From Verrucomicrobiota bacterium (GTDB taxonomy: Bacteria > Verrucomicrobiota > Verrucomicrobiia > Limisphaerales > UBA9464), in assembly GCA_947471985.1 (NCBI GenBank), contig CANIZL010000027.1, positions 1-62,368 on the forward strand: a stretch of DNA of 62,368 bases, read 5' to 3'. The notes beneath the pieces were generated by a model that was given only the letters and a program-made list of their open reading frames with translations, was not told the DNA's origin and ran no database searches. Position numbers and translations under genes: made by a program. Below, one piece after another: positions 1-8,875 of this stretch. Every line of letters begins with the position of its first letter. Position 1 is the first letter of the stretch.

Positions 1-569
1 CGGGACAACGGGGCAACGGATCCGGCAGTGGAAAGCATCGGCAACACCGAATCCGCCACTTCCTTCGCGTCGAGATTGTTCACGTCGAGCACGACGGTGA
101 CCACTTCCCCCGGACGGACATCGCTGCTGGCGTCGAGACCGCGCAGGATCTTGATCGGCATTGAAGGCAGTTGCTTGAAGGGCACCAGGCGCAGGTTGTT
201 GCCGTCCTCCACCAGCATCGCCCCCTTCATGCCCAGCATGAGATTCAGCGTGTCCAGCGCCTCCGTGTAGTTGTAGGCATGGGGATCATCGTAGGTCAGG
301 GACCCCACGATGTTGGTATCGGACAGCAGAGGTTTGCCCGCCATCTGGGCAAAACGCTCCACCACGTCGGAATACGGAATGCCCTCAAATTGGAAGCGGA
401 TGTTGCGTTCGGTCGGGGGCGTGGTGGCCGCGGCGGGGCGCGCGGGAGCCGTACTCGCCGTGACGGTCACCGCCACGGGCGGGGCGGAGGTGGCGGCGGG
501 ATTTTGGGCCGTCGTCACCAGCGGCACCAGCCACAGAGTGGCCAGCCGGAACAGTTGGCGGGGATTCAT
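1..569 (-). CDS. gspD: Type II secretion secretin GspD, N-terminal part (cut by window edge)
   Basis: Outer-membrane secretin, the gated channel of the type II secretion system. Only the first 189 residues are in the window; the frame stays open to base 1. The ATG at 567-569 is followed by a short signal peptide (hydrophobic stretch around residues 6-18), a Pro/Ala/Thr-rich linker, and then a domain beginning near residue 50 with NIRFQFEGIPYSDVV, which reads as the secretin N0 domain. DVNNLDAKEVADSVLPMLS near residue 170 reads as the start of an N1 (KH-like) repeat. It is the last gene of the F-G-H-I-J-K-L-M-D run, 62 bases after the gspM-like gene. No Shine-Dalgarno sequence precedes the start. 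The assignment rests on domain pattern and position. Confidence 0.85.
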   Translation of the reverse strand, partial: MNPRQLFRLATLWLVPLVTTAQNPAATSAPPVAVTVTASTAPARPAAATTPPTERNIRFQFEGIPYSDVVERFAQMAGKPLLSDTNIVGSLTYDDPHAYNYTEALDTLNLMLGMKGAMLVEDGNNLRLVPFKQLPSMPIKILRGLDASSDVRPGEVVTVVLDVNNLDAKEVADSVLPMLSTAGSVAPLS

Positions 570-631
570 GCAAAAAGGGAGGGAAGGATGCGACAGCAGC
601 GGCCGGCGGATCGGGTTGAAATTGGGGGGGA

Positions 632-1636
632 TCATGGTTTGTGCGCCAGCAACTGGGTGGGCAGGTCCGACTCGCTGAGTCGGCGTTTTTCGGCGAGGGT
701 GCGGCCCCGCTCGACGGCCCAGTAGTCGTTGCCGATTTTGAGGATCAGCCGGCTGTAGGATTGCAGAAGTGAATTACCCGGCAGCGGCATGGGACGGTAA
801 TCGACCATCACGATCAGGCCGCCGATCAGTTCGTCGCCGGGACGATACCTCACGGTTTTCTGAGCGCTGAGATCGCGGATATGGATTTCCGGCTGGCCCT
901 GCCACTCGGAAAGTGAGACCACCCGGAAGGTTTCCGGCCCGGGGGGCACGCCGGGTTTGGACGGCAATGCCGCCGGTTGGCCCGGTTGCGCCACGGCGGG
1001 CGGCCGCTTGATATACGGACGCAAAATGTCGCGGGAAACGATGCTGTTGATCAGGTGCCGCTCGGGCGATTCCAGATTCAGCGTGAAGACCAGATTGGTT
1101 CGCGTTACCTCGGGCGCCGGATCGGTCACCAGTGTCAGGTAATGAAAGCGGACCCGCACCTCACCCGGCTTGTCACCGGTGGCCACCACGAGATTCTCCG
1201 TGCGGTGCAGCCAGGGCGAAACGTTCAGCAGGAAGAGCAGATTGACCACGTTGGTCAGCGGTCCATCGCCCTGCACGTTCCAGCCAATTTCGCTCGCTCC
1301 GCGCAATTTCCGCGGACCCAGTGGCAAGCGGGCAAAATCCGATTCCTCCAACCCGGCGGCCAGAATTTGCTGGGTCAACATCTCGCCCGACTTGGCGCTC
1401 GCCTGATCCACCGTATCGGCAAACGTTCGCAGAGTGATGCCCTTCAGCCGGTCCTCCGCGGCGAAATAAGCGCGGCGATCCGTCTGAATCTTGGCGATCT
1501 TTTCACGGACCACCGCCAGACGCTTATCGATCTCCTTCAGTGGCGCGAGGAGCAGGCTCCGCACGCCCACCACGACAACGAGGAGGCCGACGACAGTCCC
1601 GACGGACAACGCGAGAATCTTCTCACGACGATTCAT
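632..1636 (-). CDS. GspM/PilO-like type II secretion inner-membrane protein
   Basis: 334 residues: short cytoplasmic N-terminus, one membrane helix (about residues 9-30), a coiled-coil-like stretch (about 33-65) and a periplasmic PilO/GspM-like domain to about residue 200. After a Pro-rich linker (about 212-235) the C-terminal 95 residues, starting near FRVVSLSEWQGQPEIHIRDL, form a small beta-rich domain reminiscent of PilP/GspC homology regions. The protein may therefore combine the jobs of two linkers between inner-membrane platform and secretin. The start overlaps the stop of the upstream pilM-like gene by four bases (ATGA), implying translational coupling. GspM is the best name by gene order, but sequence similarity within this family is always low. 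Confidence 0.7.
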   Translation of the reverse strand: MNRREKILALSVGTVVGLLVVVVGVRSLLLAPLKEIDKRLAVVREKIAKIQTDRRAYFAAEDRLKGITLRTFADTVDQASAKSGEMLTQQILAAGLEESDFARLPLGPRKLRGASEIGWNVQGDGPLTNVVNLLFLLNVSPWLHRTENLVVATGDKPGEVRVRFHYLTLVTDPAPEVTRTNLVFTLNLESPERHLINSIVSRDILRPYIKRPPAVAQPGQPAALPSKPGVPPGPETFRVVSLSEWQGQPEIHIRDLSAQKTVRYRPGDELIGGLIVMVDYRPMPLPGNSLLQSYSRLILKIGNDYWAVERGRTLAEKRRLSESDLPTQLLAHKP

Positions 1637-3324
1637 CCGCCACCTCCTTTCCGATAGGCAGATGGTTCCAGGGAAACATCGTCGACCGGACGGACAGCGG
1701 GTTTCACTTTGTGCAGATCAATCTTCTGTTTCGGAGCGGAAACCAGTTCCACGTTGGAGCGGAACTCATAGCCAAAGCGATCCGCTCCCGGAGTGATCGC
1801 CAACGGTTTCACATCATAGCCGGCCGCCCGCAGTTGCTTGTCGAGCCGCGCCAGGGTTTCGCCACTGCGGGCCTGCACCGCCAGGCGGATGGAGCCCTGT
1901 CCGCTGATGGCCATGGAAGTAATGTAAATCTCCTCGCTGGGCGGGAGGATCGAGGTCAGATAGGCATATTGTTCCAACCAGTTTTGATCACCCTTGATCC
2001 ATTCCTCGATCACGCCGGTCTGCAGGATCAAGCGCCGGTAAACCGGCCGCTTCTTTTCGGCATCGGCCAGTTCCGCGGTGGCCGCGTCGAGGATGGCGGT
2101 CCGCCGCTTGACGAGCGCCGACCGCAGTCCCAAGACACCAAAAACCACTGCAGATACCGCGATCACACCCACGAAGGCCCACAGACGGCGCCGGTCGTGA
2201 TGCACGGCGGGCTGTTTGGGATTGAGGAAATCAAACGGCAGGCCGTCCGCATCGCCGGCACCCAAGGCGAGTCCCAACGCGCCAATGGCTCCCGCCGCCG
2301 CCTCGCGGAATTCTCCGGGCAGCTCCAACGCCGACGCCGGATCGAGCAGCGTGCAGGGCGTGCTCAGACGCGCCCCCAAAGCGGAAACCACTTCGGCTTC
2401 GTGCCCCGTGACACCGGCCACCACGATCTTCTCCACCGGCGGACTGGAATCCATTCCGCTGTGCGCATGCAAACTCCGCACCACCTCAATGACGACGCTG
2501 CGGATGAGCGCGTCACTGGCCGGCGGGGGCGCCGCCGGAGTGGTGGCCGCATCGGCCCCACCGCGAATTACTGCCCCGCGACTGAACAACAGGGTCTGAC
2601 GCGCAATGATGTCGACGCCCACCTCATCCGGCCGCAGGGACACCAGGGCAAACGCCGCCTCGCCGTCCGCCACATGGCAGGCCTCCACGCAGCGGGCATT
2701 TGCATACGGGAGCAAGCCCAAGGCCGTCAGCTCGCAACCGGCGGCCTGGGCGACGGCGCGGTAAAAATCCACCACCTCCTGCTTCACCGCCGCCACGAGC
2801 ACTTCCAACTTCGCCGTCGCCGCCGGAGCGGCGGCTTCGCCCGACTCCGGCTTGGCGCTGACGTCGGGCGCCACCGGGGACGGTTCCAGGCGCCGACACA
2901 CGCGGAAATCGATCACCGCCTCTTCCATGCGGAACGGCAGATCGCGCCCCACCTGGAAGTGAACCATCGAGGCCAGCTCGGGAAGTTTCTCGATGACCGG
3001 GACAATCAACGTACGCAAGACCGCCCGCGCCCGCGGCACGCCCATCACCACTGGGCCCGGCTTCAGCTTTAATTTTGCCAGGGCCCGCGCCACCGCCGGC
3101 CCCACCATGGCGGCGTCATTGCGATCCGCGTCGGCGGGCAACTCGAGCGCGCCACTCCAGACTTGGGCGATTCCTCCACGCGGGGTGCTTTGCACCACCC
3201 GCAGAGTCGTACCATCCAAATCCAACACCGTGACCGCGGAGGGCACCCGGGGACGCGGCTTGCCCCGGGATCTCAATTGATCCCAGAGGGTCGCCAGACC
3301 CGCCAATTGTAAACGATTCGACAT
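1633..3324 (-). CDS. PilM-PilN fusion (GspL-like) secretion platform protein
   Basis: 563 residues. The first 350 or so look like the actin/FtsA-fold protein PilM (cytoplasmic half of GspL): VTVLDLDGTTLRVVQ at about 31-45 matches the first phosphate-binding strand, and the stretch through VHFQVGRDLPF is typical of PilM. Near residue 378 comes FDFLNP, then one membrane helix (about 383-402) and a coiled coil plus ferredoxin-like fold like PilN. In type IV pili PilM and PilN are separate proteins that bind each other; here they are one chain, equivalent to GspL of type II secretion. It would connect the GspE motor to the periplasmic GspM-like partner encoded next. Start ATG at 3322-3324, 25 bases after gspK ends. 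Confidence 0.75.
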   Translation of the reverse strand: MSNRLQLAGLATLWDQLRSRGKPRPRVPSAVTVLDLDGTTLRVVQSTPRGGIAQVWSGALELPADADRNDAAMVGPAVARALAKLKLKPGPVVMGVPRARAVLRTLIVPVIEKLPELASMVHFQVGRDLPFRMEEAVIDFRVCRRLEPSPVAPDVSAKPESGEAAAPAATAKLEVLVAAVKQEVVDFYRAVAQAAGCELTALGLLPYANARCVEACHVADGEAAFALVSLRPDEVGVDIIARQTLLFSRGAVIRGGADAATTPAAPPPASDALIRSVVIEVVRSLHAHSGMDSSPPVEKIVVAGVTGHEAEVVSALGARLSTPCTLLDPASALELPGEFREAAAGAIGALGLALGAGDADGLPFDFLNPKQPAVHHDRRRLWAFVGVIAVSAVVFGVLGLRSALVKRRTAILDAATAELADAEKKRPVYRRLILQTGVIEEWIKGDQNWLEQYAYLTSILPPSEEIYITSMAISGQGSIRLAVQARSGETLARLDKQLRAAGYDVKPLAITPGADRFGYEFRSNVELVSAPKQKIDLHKVKPAVRPVDDVSLEPSAYRKGGGG

Positions 3325-3349
3325 GGATTGTAGTCTACCTTCGGAAATT

Positions 3350-4819
3350 TTAGCGCGGCGGCGGGGAAATCCCCGCCATGGCGGTCGTGGGAAGCTCGTC
3401 GCCGATCAGGCGAAATGGAATACCAAGTTTCGTGATGTCCCGCAGGCCCGTCACCCGTCGCTGTCCTCCGGCAACATCAATTTCGGCCTCCAAAACCCGG
3501 TACCGTCCCGACGGCACGCCGTATCCCACCACCCGAAATTGAAACTGAAAACTACGGGTCGTGAGCTGCGGTGCCAGGCGTTTGAACTGGGCTGCATCCA
3601 CCACCCCATCCTGAAACAACCACGCGATCGTGGAACGTCGCTCGGGACTGAGGCTCGAACGGGCAGAGACCATGGATTCCGCCAGCGACAAATCGACCCC
3701 GGGCAGCGTGGCCAATACGAAAGCGTTGGCCGTATTCAGGTTGATCAATCCCTCACGCCGCGGTGCGGTTTCCGTGGTGAACAAATCCAACACCCGCGGC
3801 AATTCCTCCTTGGTGATCCCGGACGGCACCTCCGCTTCCTGGCCCTGCTCGTTCTTCACCTTCACGTGCGCTTCCAGCACCTCCGCCGGATGAGTCAGCG
3901 TCACCTTCGCAACCTGCAGGGCGGCTAGATAATTCGTGAAGGCCGGGGGCAGATCCAACCCAGCCAACGCCGCGCCCGGCTGATTCAGGTTGATTCGTTT
4001 TTGTCCGTCGCGCGTCAGCGGTGTCTCAGAGGATCGCACTGTGAAATACTGCGCCATGCCGCGGTCCAAGTGGCTGTCCTGATTATCCGGCGGAAACTGC
4101 TGGTCTCCGTCGTTTTCATTCGGATCCAGGCGGCCATTCAAGTTCGCATCCTCACCGTACAAAAGTGACCAGGAAAAGCCCGGCACCTGGAGCAGTTCGC
4201 CAATCGACGCCAGCGGCCCATGAGCCGACAACGCGTCACGGACGCTCACGCCCGCTCCCGGGTCCGTCACCGGATCCAGCAACGAATCCGCCGCCGGACC
4301 ACCCTCATCGGGAATCAGCCGGGGCAACACCGGGCTGCTGACCGTGGACGAACCAACGAAGCGCTGTACGGCTTGCGCCAGCGTCGGGGTCATCCGCGGA
4401 ATGTTCGCCAGATCCGCCGCGCCCGGGCGATTCAAGTTCACTCGGCTGGCTTCATCTGTGAGACCATGACGCACTTCCGCCGTCGATTCGCTATCGGCCG
4501 CCGAGTACACCGTGAAAAACCATTGGTCCGATCCATCTTCGTAAACCAGGCGTTGACGGAACACCGCCGGTTGATCCTGCCATTCCAGACTTCCCGCCGG
4601 CGTCGTCGCCGCCACCCGCAAGGCCTCGTCCACACCACTCATCGCCGCCGACCAGGCCTGCTCCGCGCCAGCACTCGCCGCGGTCGCCGTCTCTTCCGCC
4701 CGGGACGAGAAAAGGAGACTGATCGTGACCATCGACATCAGCACGATGAACACCAGCACCGCCAACAGCACGAAGCCGGATGGGGCTCCGCGCGGGGAAG
4801 GAAGAGGGGCGAGTTTCAT
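3350..4819 (-). CDS. gspK: Type II secretion minor pseudopilin GspK
   Basis: 489 residues from the ATG at 4817-4819; this start is chosen because it puts a normal prepilin leader right at the N-terminus (SGFVLLAVLVFIVLMSMVTISLLFS near residues 14-38) and lies eight bases after the gspJ stop. Further upstream in-frame starts would translate the gspJ tail. The leader resembles class III signals, but the usual Glu at +5 is absent, as is normal for GspK, which caps the pseudopilus tip. The long body has repeated VNLNRPGAADL, INLNQPGAALAG and INLNTANAFVLATLPGV segments, which are the helix-hairpin-helix-like SAM repeats of GspK. DANLNGRLDPNENDGD is a likely calcium-binding loop. Confidence 0.85.
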   Translation of the reverse strand: MKLAPLPSPRGAPSGFVLLAVLVFIVLMSMVTISLLFSSRAEETATAASAGAEQAWSAAMSGVDEALRVAATTPAGSLEWQDQPAVFRQRLVYEDGSDQWFFTVYSAADSESTAEVRHGLTDEASRVNLNRPGAADLANIPRMTPTLAQAVQRFVGSSTVSSPVLPRLIPDEGGPAADSLLDPVTDPGAGVSVRDALSAHGPLASIGELLQVPGFSWSLLYGEDANLNGRLDPNENDGDQQFPPDNQDSHLDRGMAQYFTVRSSETPLTRDGQKRINLNQPGAALAGLDLPPAFTNYLAALQVAKVTLTHPAEVLEAHVKVKNEQGQEAEVPSGITKEELPRVLDLFTTETAPRREGLINLNTANAFVLATLPGVDLSLAESMVSARSSLSPERRSTIAWLFQDGVVDAAQFKRLAPQLTTRSFQFQFRVVGYGVPSGRYRVLEAEIDVAGGQRRVTGLRDITKLGIPFRLIGDELPTTAMAGISPPPR

Positions 4820-4826
4820 GGTGGAT

Positions 4827-5600
4827 TCAGGGTGTCCCGCCCACGCCCAAGGGGTCGTCCGTCGCCGTTTCCTGGGCCACACCCGCCGGGAGGTACACGA
4901 CCCGGCGGAACTGTTCGTAGGGATAGTCGGCCGCCCCGTCGTCCGGTTGGGGTTCCGTGCCGAGGACAATTTCCACCCCCGGAGGCGGCGCTGAATTAGT
5001 CCAGCCCGATTGCCACGCGCTCCCGCTCCAATAACGAAACCGTACGTACCGGATCAACTCGGTGGTCGGTTCGGTCCACCGATTGGTCTGCTCCAGAGTG
5101 GAGTCCCCCAAGCGAACGCTCGTGGTCCCTTCGCTCGCCGCTCCGGAAACTGTCACCACCGGCTCCGATCTCCGCAATAGGCCCACCACGGTGACGCCAT
5201 TCGTGCCTTCCTGGGCAGTCACCGTCGACAGCGAGATCCGTGCGCTATCGGCGCCTCCGCTGATTGACCCCGGAGTGGCACCGGGCGTCGGTAGCGCCGC
5301 CACCGCCGTGACAAAACTCAGCGCACTGGCGTCGCCCCGAAATTCCTGCCCGGCCACGGCGCCGGTCCGCACCGTCCGCAAATCACTGGCCAACCGATCC
5401 AGCATCAGCCGCACCGTCGCCAGCCGTTCGGATTCCTGGAGAATCTGCCCACGCAAATCCGAGACCTGTCGATAGAACGTCAGGGCAACGATCAACAATC
5501 CGGTGGCAATGCTGATCGCCAGGATCACCTCGATCAGGGTAAACGCCCGCCCGCTCCGGCGTTTCGGCCGAAGGACATGGGTGTCGAGCAGGGCGTACAT
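4827..5600 (-). CDS. gspJ: Type II secretion minor pseudopilin GspJ-like
   Basis: 257 residues with a classic prepilin leader: RSGRAFTLIEVILAISIATG, cleaved by the prepilin peptidase GspO before the Phe of FTLIEV (Glu at +5). The rest is a beta-rich globular domain. Length, position between gspI and gspK, and the ETATDD-rich C-terminus suit GspJ, the partner of GspI and GspK in the pseudopilus tip. Six bases separate it from the gspI stop and seven from gspK, so the genes form one tight operon. GspJ and GspI assignments could be swapped, since only the leader is strongly conserved, but GspI is normally shorter and precedes GspJ, as here. Confidence 0.78.
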   Translation of the reverse strand: MYALLDTHVLRPKRRSGRAFTLIEVILAISIATGLLIVALTFYRQVSDLRGQILQESERLATVRLMLDRLASDLRTVRTGAVAGQEFRGDASALSFVTAVAALPTPGATPGSISGGADSARISLSTVTAQEGTNGVTVVGLLRRSEPVVTVSGAASEGTTSVRLGDSTLEQTNRWTEPTTELIRYVRFRYWSGSAWQSGWTNSAPPPGVEIVLGTEPQPDDGAADYPYEQFRRVVYLPAGVAQETATDDPLGVGGTP

Positions 5601-5606
5601 GTGTTC

Positions 5607-6032
5607 TTAGCGAAGGGGCCCCGGTGCATTGGTGGAGGTCCCCGTTCCGGGTCGACCGATCACCTGGGCAAGTCGCTGCACCAGAGGCGGACTCTCATGC
5701 CGCAGCACCACTTCAATCTGATTGGGGTTGGCCGCATCGAAACTGTCCCCGCCGGCATTGGCAACCACGATCTCACTGGACCAATCGGCGTACGGCGAGG
5801 GCAAAGGTCGACGCGCCTCGGCGGCCGCCGGACGAATCCCCAGTTGAATTTCCGACAGAACGCTGGCCGCGAGATTCACCGCCTGGGTATTCAAGCGTTG
5901 GCGTTCCAGACTGGCCAGTGAGGCGTTCAGCGCGGTGGTCACCACCGCCGCGGCGGCGACGAACAGGGCTAACGCAAGCAGGACCTCCAGCAGGGCTCCG
6001 CCCCGGCAGCGCGCTGTACGGGGGGCGTTCAC
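5607..6032 (-). CDS. gspI: Type II secretion minor pseudopilin GspI-like
   Basis: 141 residues starting with GTG at 6030-6032, overlapping the gspH stop (GTGA). The leader CRGGALLEVLLALALFVAAA has the form of a class III prepilin signal, with cleavage after the first Gly placing Glu at +5, although the usual Phe at +1 is replaced by Gly. Short length and position match GspI, which nucleates the pseudopilus tip with GspJ and GspK. The C-terminal third is low in complexity (Gly/Thr/Pro). Confidence 0.72.
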   Translation of the reverse strand: MNAPRTARCRGGALLEVLLALALFVAAAAVVTTALNASLASLERQRLNTQAVNLAASVLSEIQLGIRPAAAEARRPLPSPYADWSSEIVVANAGGDSFDAANPNQIEVVLRHESPPLVQRLAQVIGRPGTGTSTNAPGPLR

Positions 6033-6784
6033 GGTTGCTTGTCCTCACGGTGCAGGTCCGTCGCCGCTTCCGTATCCACCCGACCCGAGGCATCCACCGT
6101 CAACCACCGACGGCGGGTCAATCCCACCACGCCGGAAAGCGTCAAGACCATCTGCCGCGTATCCTCCGGGTCCTTGGACACCAGCAGGACCTCCACGGAA
6201 TCACTGGATCCATCGGGATAAAAAACAATCGGCGGCCGGCCGGATCCACCGGCCAGATCCTCACCCCCCACCATTCCACCCGTCGACAATCCGTTGATCT
6301 CGGTGCCGATCCCCGGGGCGGATGTCGCCGACGCCAAGCGGTTCGTGAGGGCCTCGGACGACCCCTGCGGCGATCGCACGCGGCGGACTTCCACCAGATC
6401 GTTGAGTCGATCCGTAAACGGCGCGGCCTCCCGCATCACCTCAAATCGCCCCGGAGCGTTCAGCGGATCCGTCTCCCAAACCACCTGCATCCCCTCGGAG
6501 AGCCCCGAACTGGCGTTGGTCGAACCGGCGGCGGACGTCCCCGAAGGATCCTCAAAGATGAGCCGCAGTGTCCGTCCCGAACTGGACGATTGAGCGCGCG
6601 TGTAACGAAACAACGATTCCACCAGCGTAGCGCCCTCATCCAATTTGGAGCCGCGCTGGAAGGAATCGAAATTGACGACCGCCGCTGCGGCCAAGAGCAA
6701 CAACAGGGTAACCGTCAGGAGCAGCTCAATCAGTGTGAAAGCCGCTCCCGCCGGTCGTCGACACGCGCCGGTCTGGTTGCCCAT
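6029..6784 (-). CDS. gspH: Type II secretion minor pseudopilin GspH-like
   Basis: 251 residues. The leader AGAAFTLIELLLTVTLLLLL gives cleavage before Phe and Glu at +5, followed by a long hydrophobic helix and a beta-rich globular part. This is long for GspH (usually about 150-190). It links the tip complex to the major pseudopilin shaft. It lies 30 bases after gspG and overlaps the next gene by four bases (GTGA), so translation is probably coupled. Confidence 0.75.
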   Translation of the reverse strand: MGNQTGACRRPAGAAFTLIELLLTVTLLLLLAAAAVVNFDSFQRGSKLDEGATLVESLFRYTRAQSSSSGRTLRLIFEDPSGTSAAGSTNASSGLSEGMQVVWETDPLNAPGRFEVMREAAPFTDRLNDLVEVRRVRSPQGSSEALTNRLASATSAPGIGTEINGLSTGGMVGGEDLAGGSGRPPIVFYPDGSSDSVEVLLVSKDPEDTRQMVLTLSGVVGLTRRRWLTVDASGRVDTEAATDLHREDKQP

Positions 6785-6814
6785 GTGATAGTTCCTTCGC
6801 GCTCACGGCAGCGG

Positions 6815-7333
6815 TTACTTCGTATTCCCGGGGGAATCCGTGCTCTCGGCCGCCAACTTGATATCGTCGTCCGTATCCGGCTGTCCGTCCGGACCCACCG
6901 AGAAAAGCTTGTAGGGCAACGCGCCGGCTTTTTCGCCTTCCGCCGCGCGATCCGCCAACTCGTAGCGGATCTTGTTGTTCCACGGATCATCCAGCGTGGT
7001 GCCGGGCTTGAGATACGGTCCATTCCACTTTTCACCCAGGCGCTCGTTTTCAAAGCTGGGCTTCTTCAACAGCGCTTCGAGACCGCCTTCCTGCTCCGTG
7101 GGATAATGTCCCAGGTTCAGGCGATAGGTATCGAGCGCGGTACCCACCTGTTGGAGCATCAACCGGGTGGTGTTCTTTTCGGCGCCCTTTTGCTGGGGCA
7201 GCACAAACACCACCAACGCTCCCGCCAGAAGCAGGATGATGACGATCACGAGCAGAATTTCGATCAGGGTGAAGCCCGCGGGCGCCGCCTTACGACGCCG
7301 CCGGAGCAAAAGATGACATTGCGAAACTGACAT
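6815..7333 (-). CDS. gspG: Type II secretion major pseudopilin GspG
   Basis: 172 residues. The ATG at 7331-7333 is chosen because it leaves a 20-residue charged leader before the cleavage site in PAGFTLIEILLVIVIILLLAG (Phe +1, Glu +5). It forms the shaft of the pseudopilus. Family signatures are clear: LDTYRLNLGHYPTEQEGGLEAL, the WNGPYLK and DPWNNKIRYE segments, and the C-terminal calcium site GPDGQPDTDDDI. The 190 bases between gspF and this gene are the largest gap in the cluster, so gspG may have its own promoter as the most abundant subunit. I see no convincing consensus there. Confidence 0.93.
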   Translation of the reverse strand: MSVSQCHLLLRRRRKAAPAGFTLIEILLVIVIILLLAGALVVFVLPQQKGAEKNTTRLMLQQVGTALDTYRLNLGHYPTEQEGGLEALLKKPSFENERLGEKWNGPYLKPGTTLDDPWNNKIRYELADRAAEGEKAGALPYKLFSVGPDGQPDTDDDIKLAAESTDSPGNTK

Positions 7334-7523
7334 ATGGCAAAATAGACCGTTTAAGAACGCGGGGAAGACGCCCTTGCACCAGAGAGAATTCAAGTTTGTA
7401 GCGCTTTTTTTCTCCCTGTAACCCCTTCAGGGTCACCCACCTTGCGGCACCAAAAAACCGGCCTCCTCACCCTCCGACACCCGGCCCGCCGGGATTCCCG
7501 CGGACCGGGCCCGGATCCGGCAC

Positions 7524-8729
7524 CTACTTGGACCCCAGCGCGCTAGCCATCGTGAAGATCGGCAGGAGCAATCCCAGGGCGAGAAATCCGATCGCCGCGG
7601 CCACCAGACAAAGAATGGCCGGCTCAATCAAACGCACCGCTTGATCCACCTGCCGATTGGTTCGCCGTTCGACCGTGTCGGCAATTTGCACGAGAACCTT
7701 GTCGAGATTATTGGATTCCTCCGCCACGGCGAGCATCGCCAGAATTTGTTCCGGAATGAAGCCGCCCTGGCTCAGTGGTTCGGACAGGCGTTTACCCTCC
7801 CGCACCGCTTCGGTGGCCTCCCCGATGCGATCCGCCAGGATGTTGGATCCCGTGGCGTCCCGACTGATCTTCAGCGCGCTCAACAGCGGCACGCCATTGG
7901 CCAGCATGGTCCCGAGAATCCGGCAGAACCGGGTAATGGCGAGCAGCCGCAACGCAGAGCCGACCACGGGGATCTTCAATTGCCACCGTTCCATCCGTCG
8001 GCGCAGCGCCGGGTTCTTCAGATTGGCCCAAATCAGGGCACCCACTCCACCGGCCCCCAGGATCAGGAGATACCAGTGGCTGCGTACCAGGCGGCTCAGG
8101 GCGAACATGATCTCCGACGGCAACGGCTTCTTTGCGTTGGCCAGCAGCGGTTCGAACTTCGGCACGAAAAACATCAGCGCGCCCAGCATGACCACCGCCC
8201 CCAGGCCAGCCAGCAGCGCCGGATAGATCAATGCGCCCATCACCTTGCTGCGCAGCTCTTCAAATCGCTCAATGAACCCCGCCAGACTCCGCAGGACTTC
8301 CTCCATGAAGGCCGCCCGCTCGCCTGCCTGAATCATCGCCGTGTGCAGGGGCGGAAAAACCTCCGGATACTGCCGCAGTGTTTCCGTCAGGGATTTGCCT
8401 TCCGCAATGGCGGCCCGGATTTCCGACAGCAACGCCCGCGTGGTCACTGAGGGAGTTGATTTGATCAAAGAATCCAGCGCCCGCAGCAGGGGCACACCGG
8501 AGCCCAGCAAATCGGCCAGCTGGCTGTACAGCATGCCCAGCTCTGCCGACCTGACGCGCCGCTTCTTCGGGGCTGCAACCACCCGGACACCGCCCTTGGG
8601 CCGCACCGAAACCGGAAACAGCCGCTTCTCCTCCAATAACCGCAATGCCACCGCCTCCGAGTCGGCTTCGAGTGCGCCGGAGATCCGGCCACCCGCCTCG
8701 GTCATGGCTGTGTAGTCAAAATGCGGCAT
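7524..8729 (-). CDS. gspF: Type II secretion inner-membrane platform protein GspF
   Basis: 401 residues. Two cytoplasmic four-helix-bundle repeats (about 65-190 and 270-390), each followed by membrane segments, with the final hydrophobic stretch LCLVAAAIGFLALGLLLPIF near the C-terminus. LYSQLADLLGSGVPLLRAL and its second copy FCRILGTMLANGVPLLSAL are the paired T2SSF signatures. GspF anchors the assembly ATPase GspE to the membrane. It is first in the transcription order of the cluster, and no gspE lies next to it in this window. Confidence 0.93.
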   Translation of the reverse strand: MPHFDYTAMTEAGGRISGALEADSEAVALRLLEEKRLFPVSVRPKGGVRVVAAPKKRRVRSAELGMLYSQLADLLGSGVPLLRALDSLIKSTPSVTTRALLSEIRAAIAEGKSLTETLRQYPEVFPPLHTAMIQAGERAAFMEEVLRSLAGFIERFEELRSKVMGALIYPALLAGLGAVVMLGALMFFVPKFEPLLANAKKPLPSEIMFALSRLVRSHWYLLILGAGGVGALIWANLKNPALRRRMERWQLKIPVVGSALRLLAITRFCRILGTMLANGVPLLSALKISRDATGSNILADRIGEATEAVREGKRLSEPLSQGGFIPEQILAMLAVAEESNNLDKVLVQIADTVERRTNRQVDQAVRLIEPAILCLVAAAIGFLALGLLLPIFTMASALGSK

Positions 8730-8875
8730 TGTTCAGCGTAGCGTAGTTCCAACCCGACACCGGGTCCAAACGGAAGCCGGATCCCGAAAGAGTTCACCGA
8801 CGCATCCAGCGTTTTTTCGGCTTCACCCTGACGTTCGACGCGCCCCCGTAAATTCAGCTTCCCTTGGGCAATCAT
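8702..8875 (-). CDS. Possible 57-residue small protein coupled to the epimerase gene
   Basis: A short frame whose ATG (8873-8875) overlaps the TGA of the epimerase gene as ATGA and whose end overlaps the first 28 bases of gspF. It fills the 142-base gap almost exactly. The predicted peptide (MIAQGKLNLRGRVERQGEAE...) has alternating polar/hydrophobic residues like beta strands and no signal or membrane helix. The double overlap fits a translationally coupled chain epimerase-small protein-gspF, but a chance open frame in GC-rich DNA is equally possible. No family recognised. Confidence 0.35.
   Translation of the reverse strand: MIAQGKLNLRGRVERQGEAEKTLDASVNSFGIRLPFGPGVGLELRYAEQCRILTTQP

Noticed and set aside
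5624-7330. 568-codon plus-strand frame across the pseudopilin genes
   Set aside because: The minus strand carries four pseudopilins with clear leaders; the plus translation is Arg/Gln-rich and without motifs.
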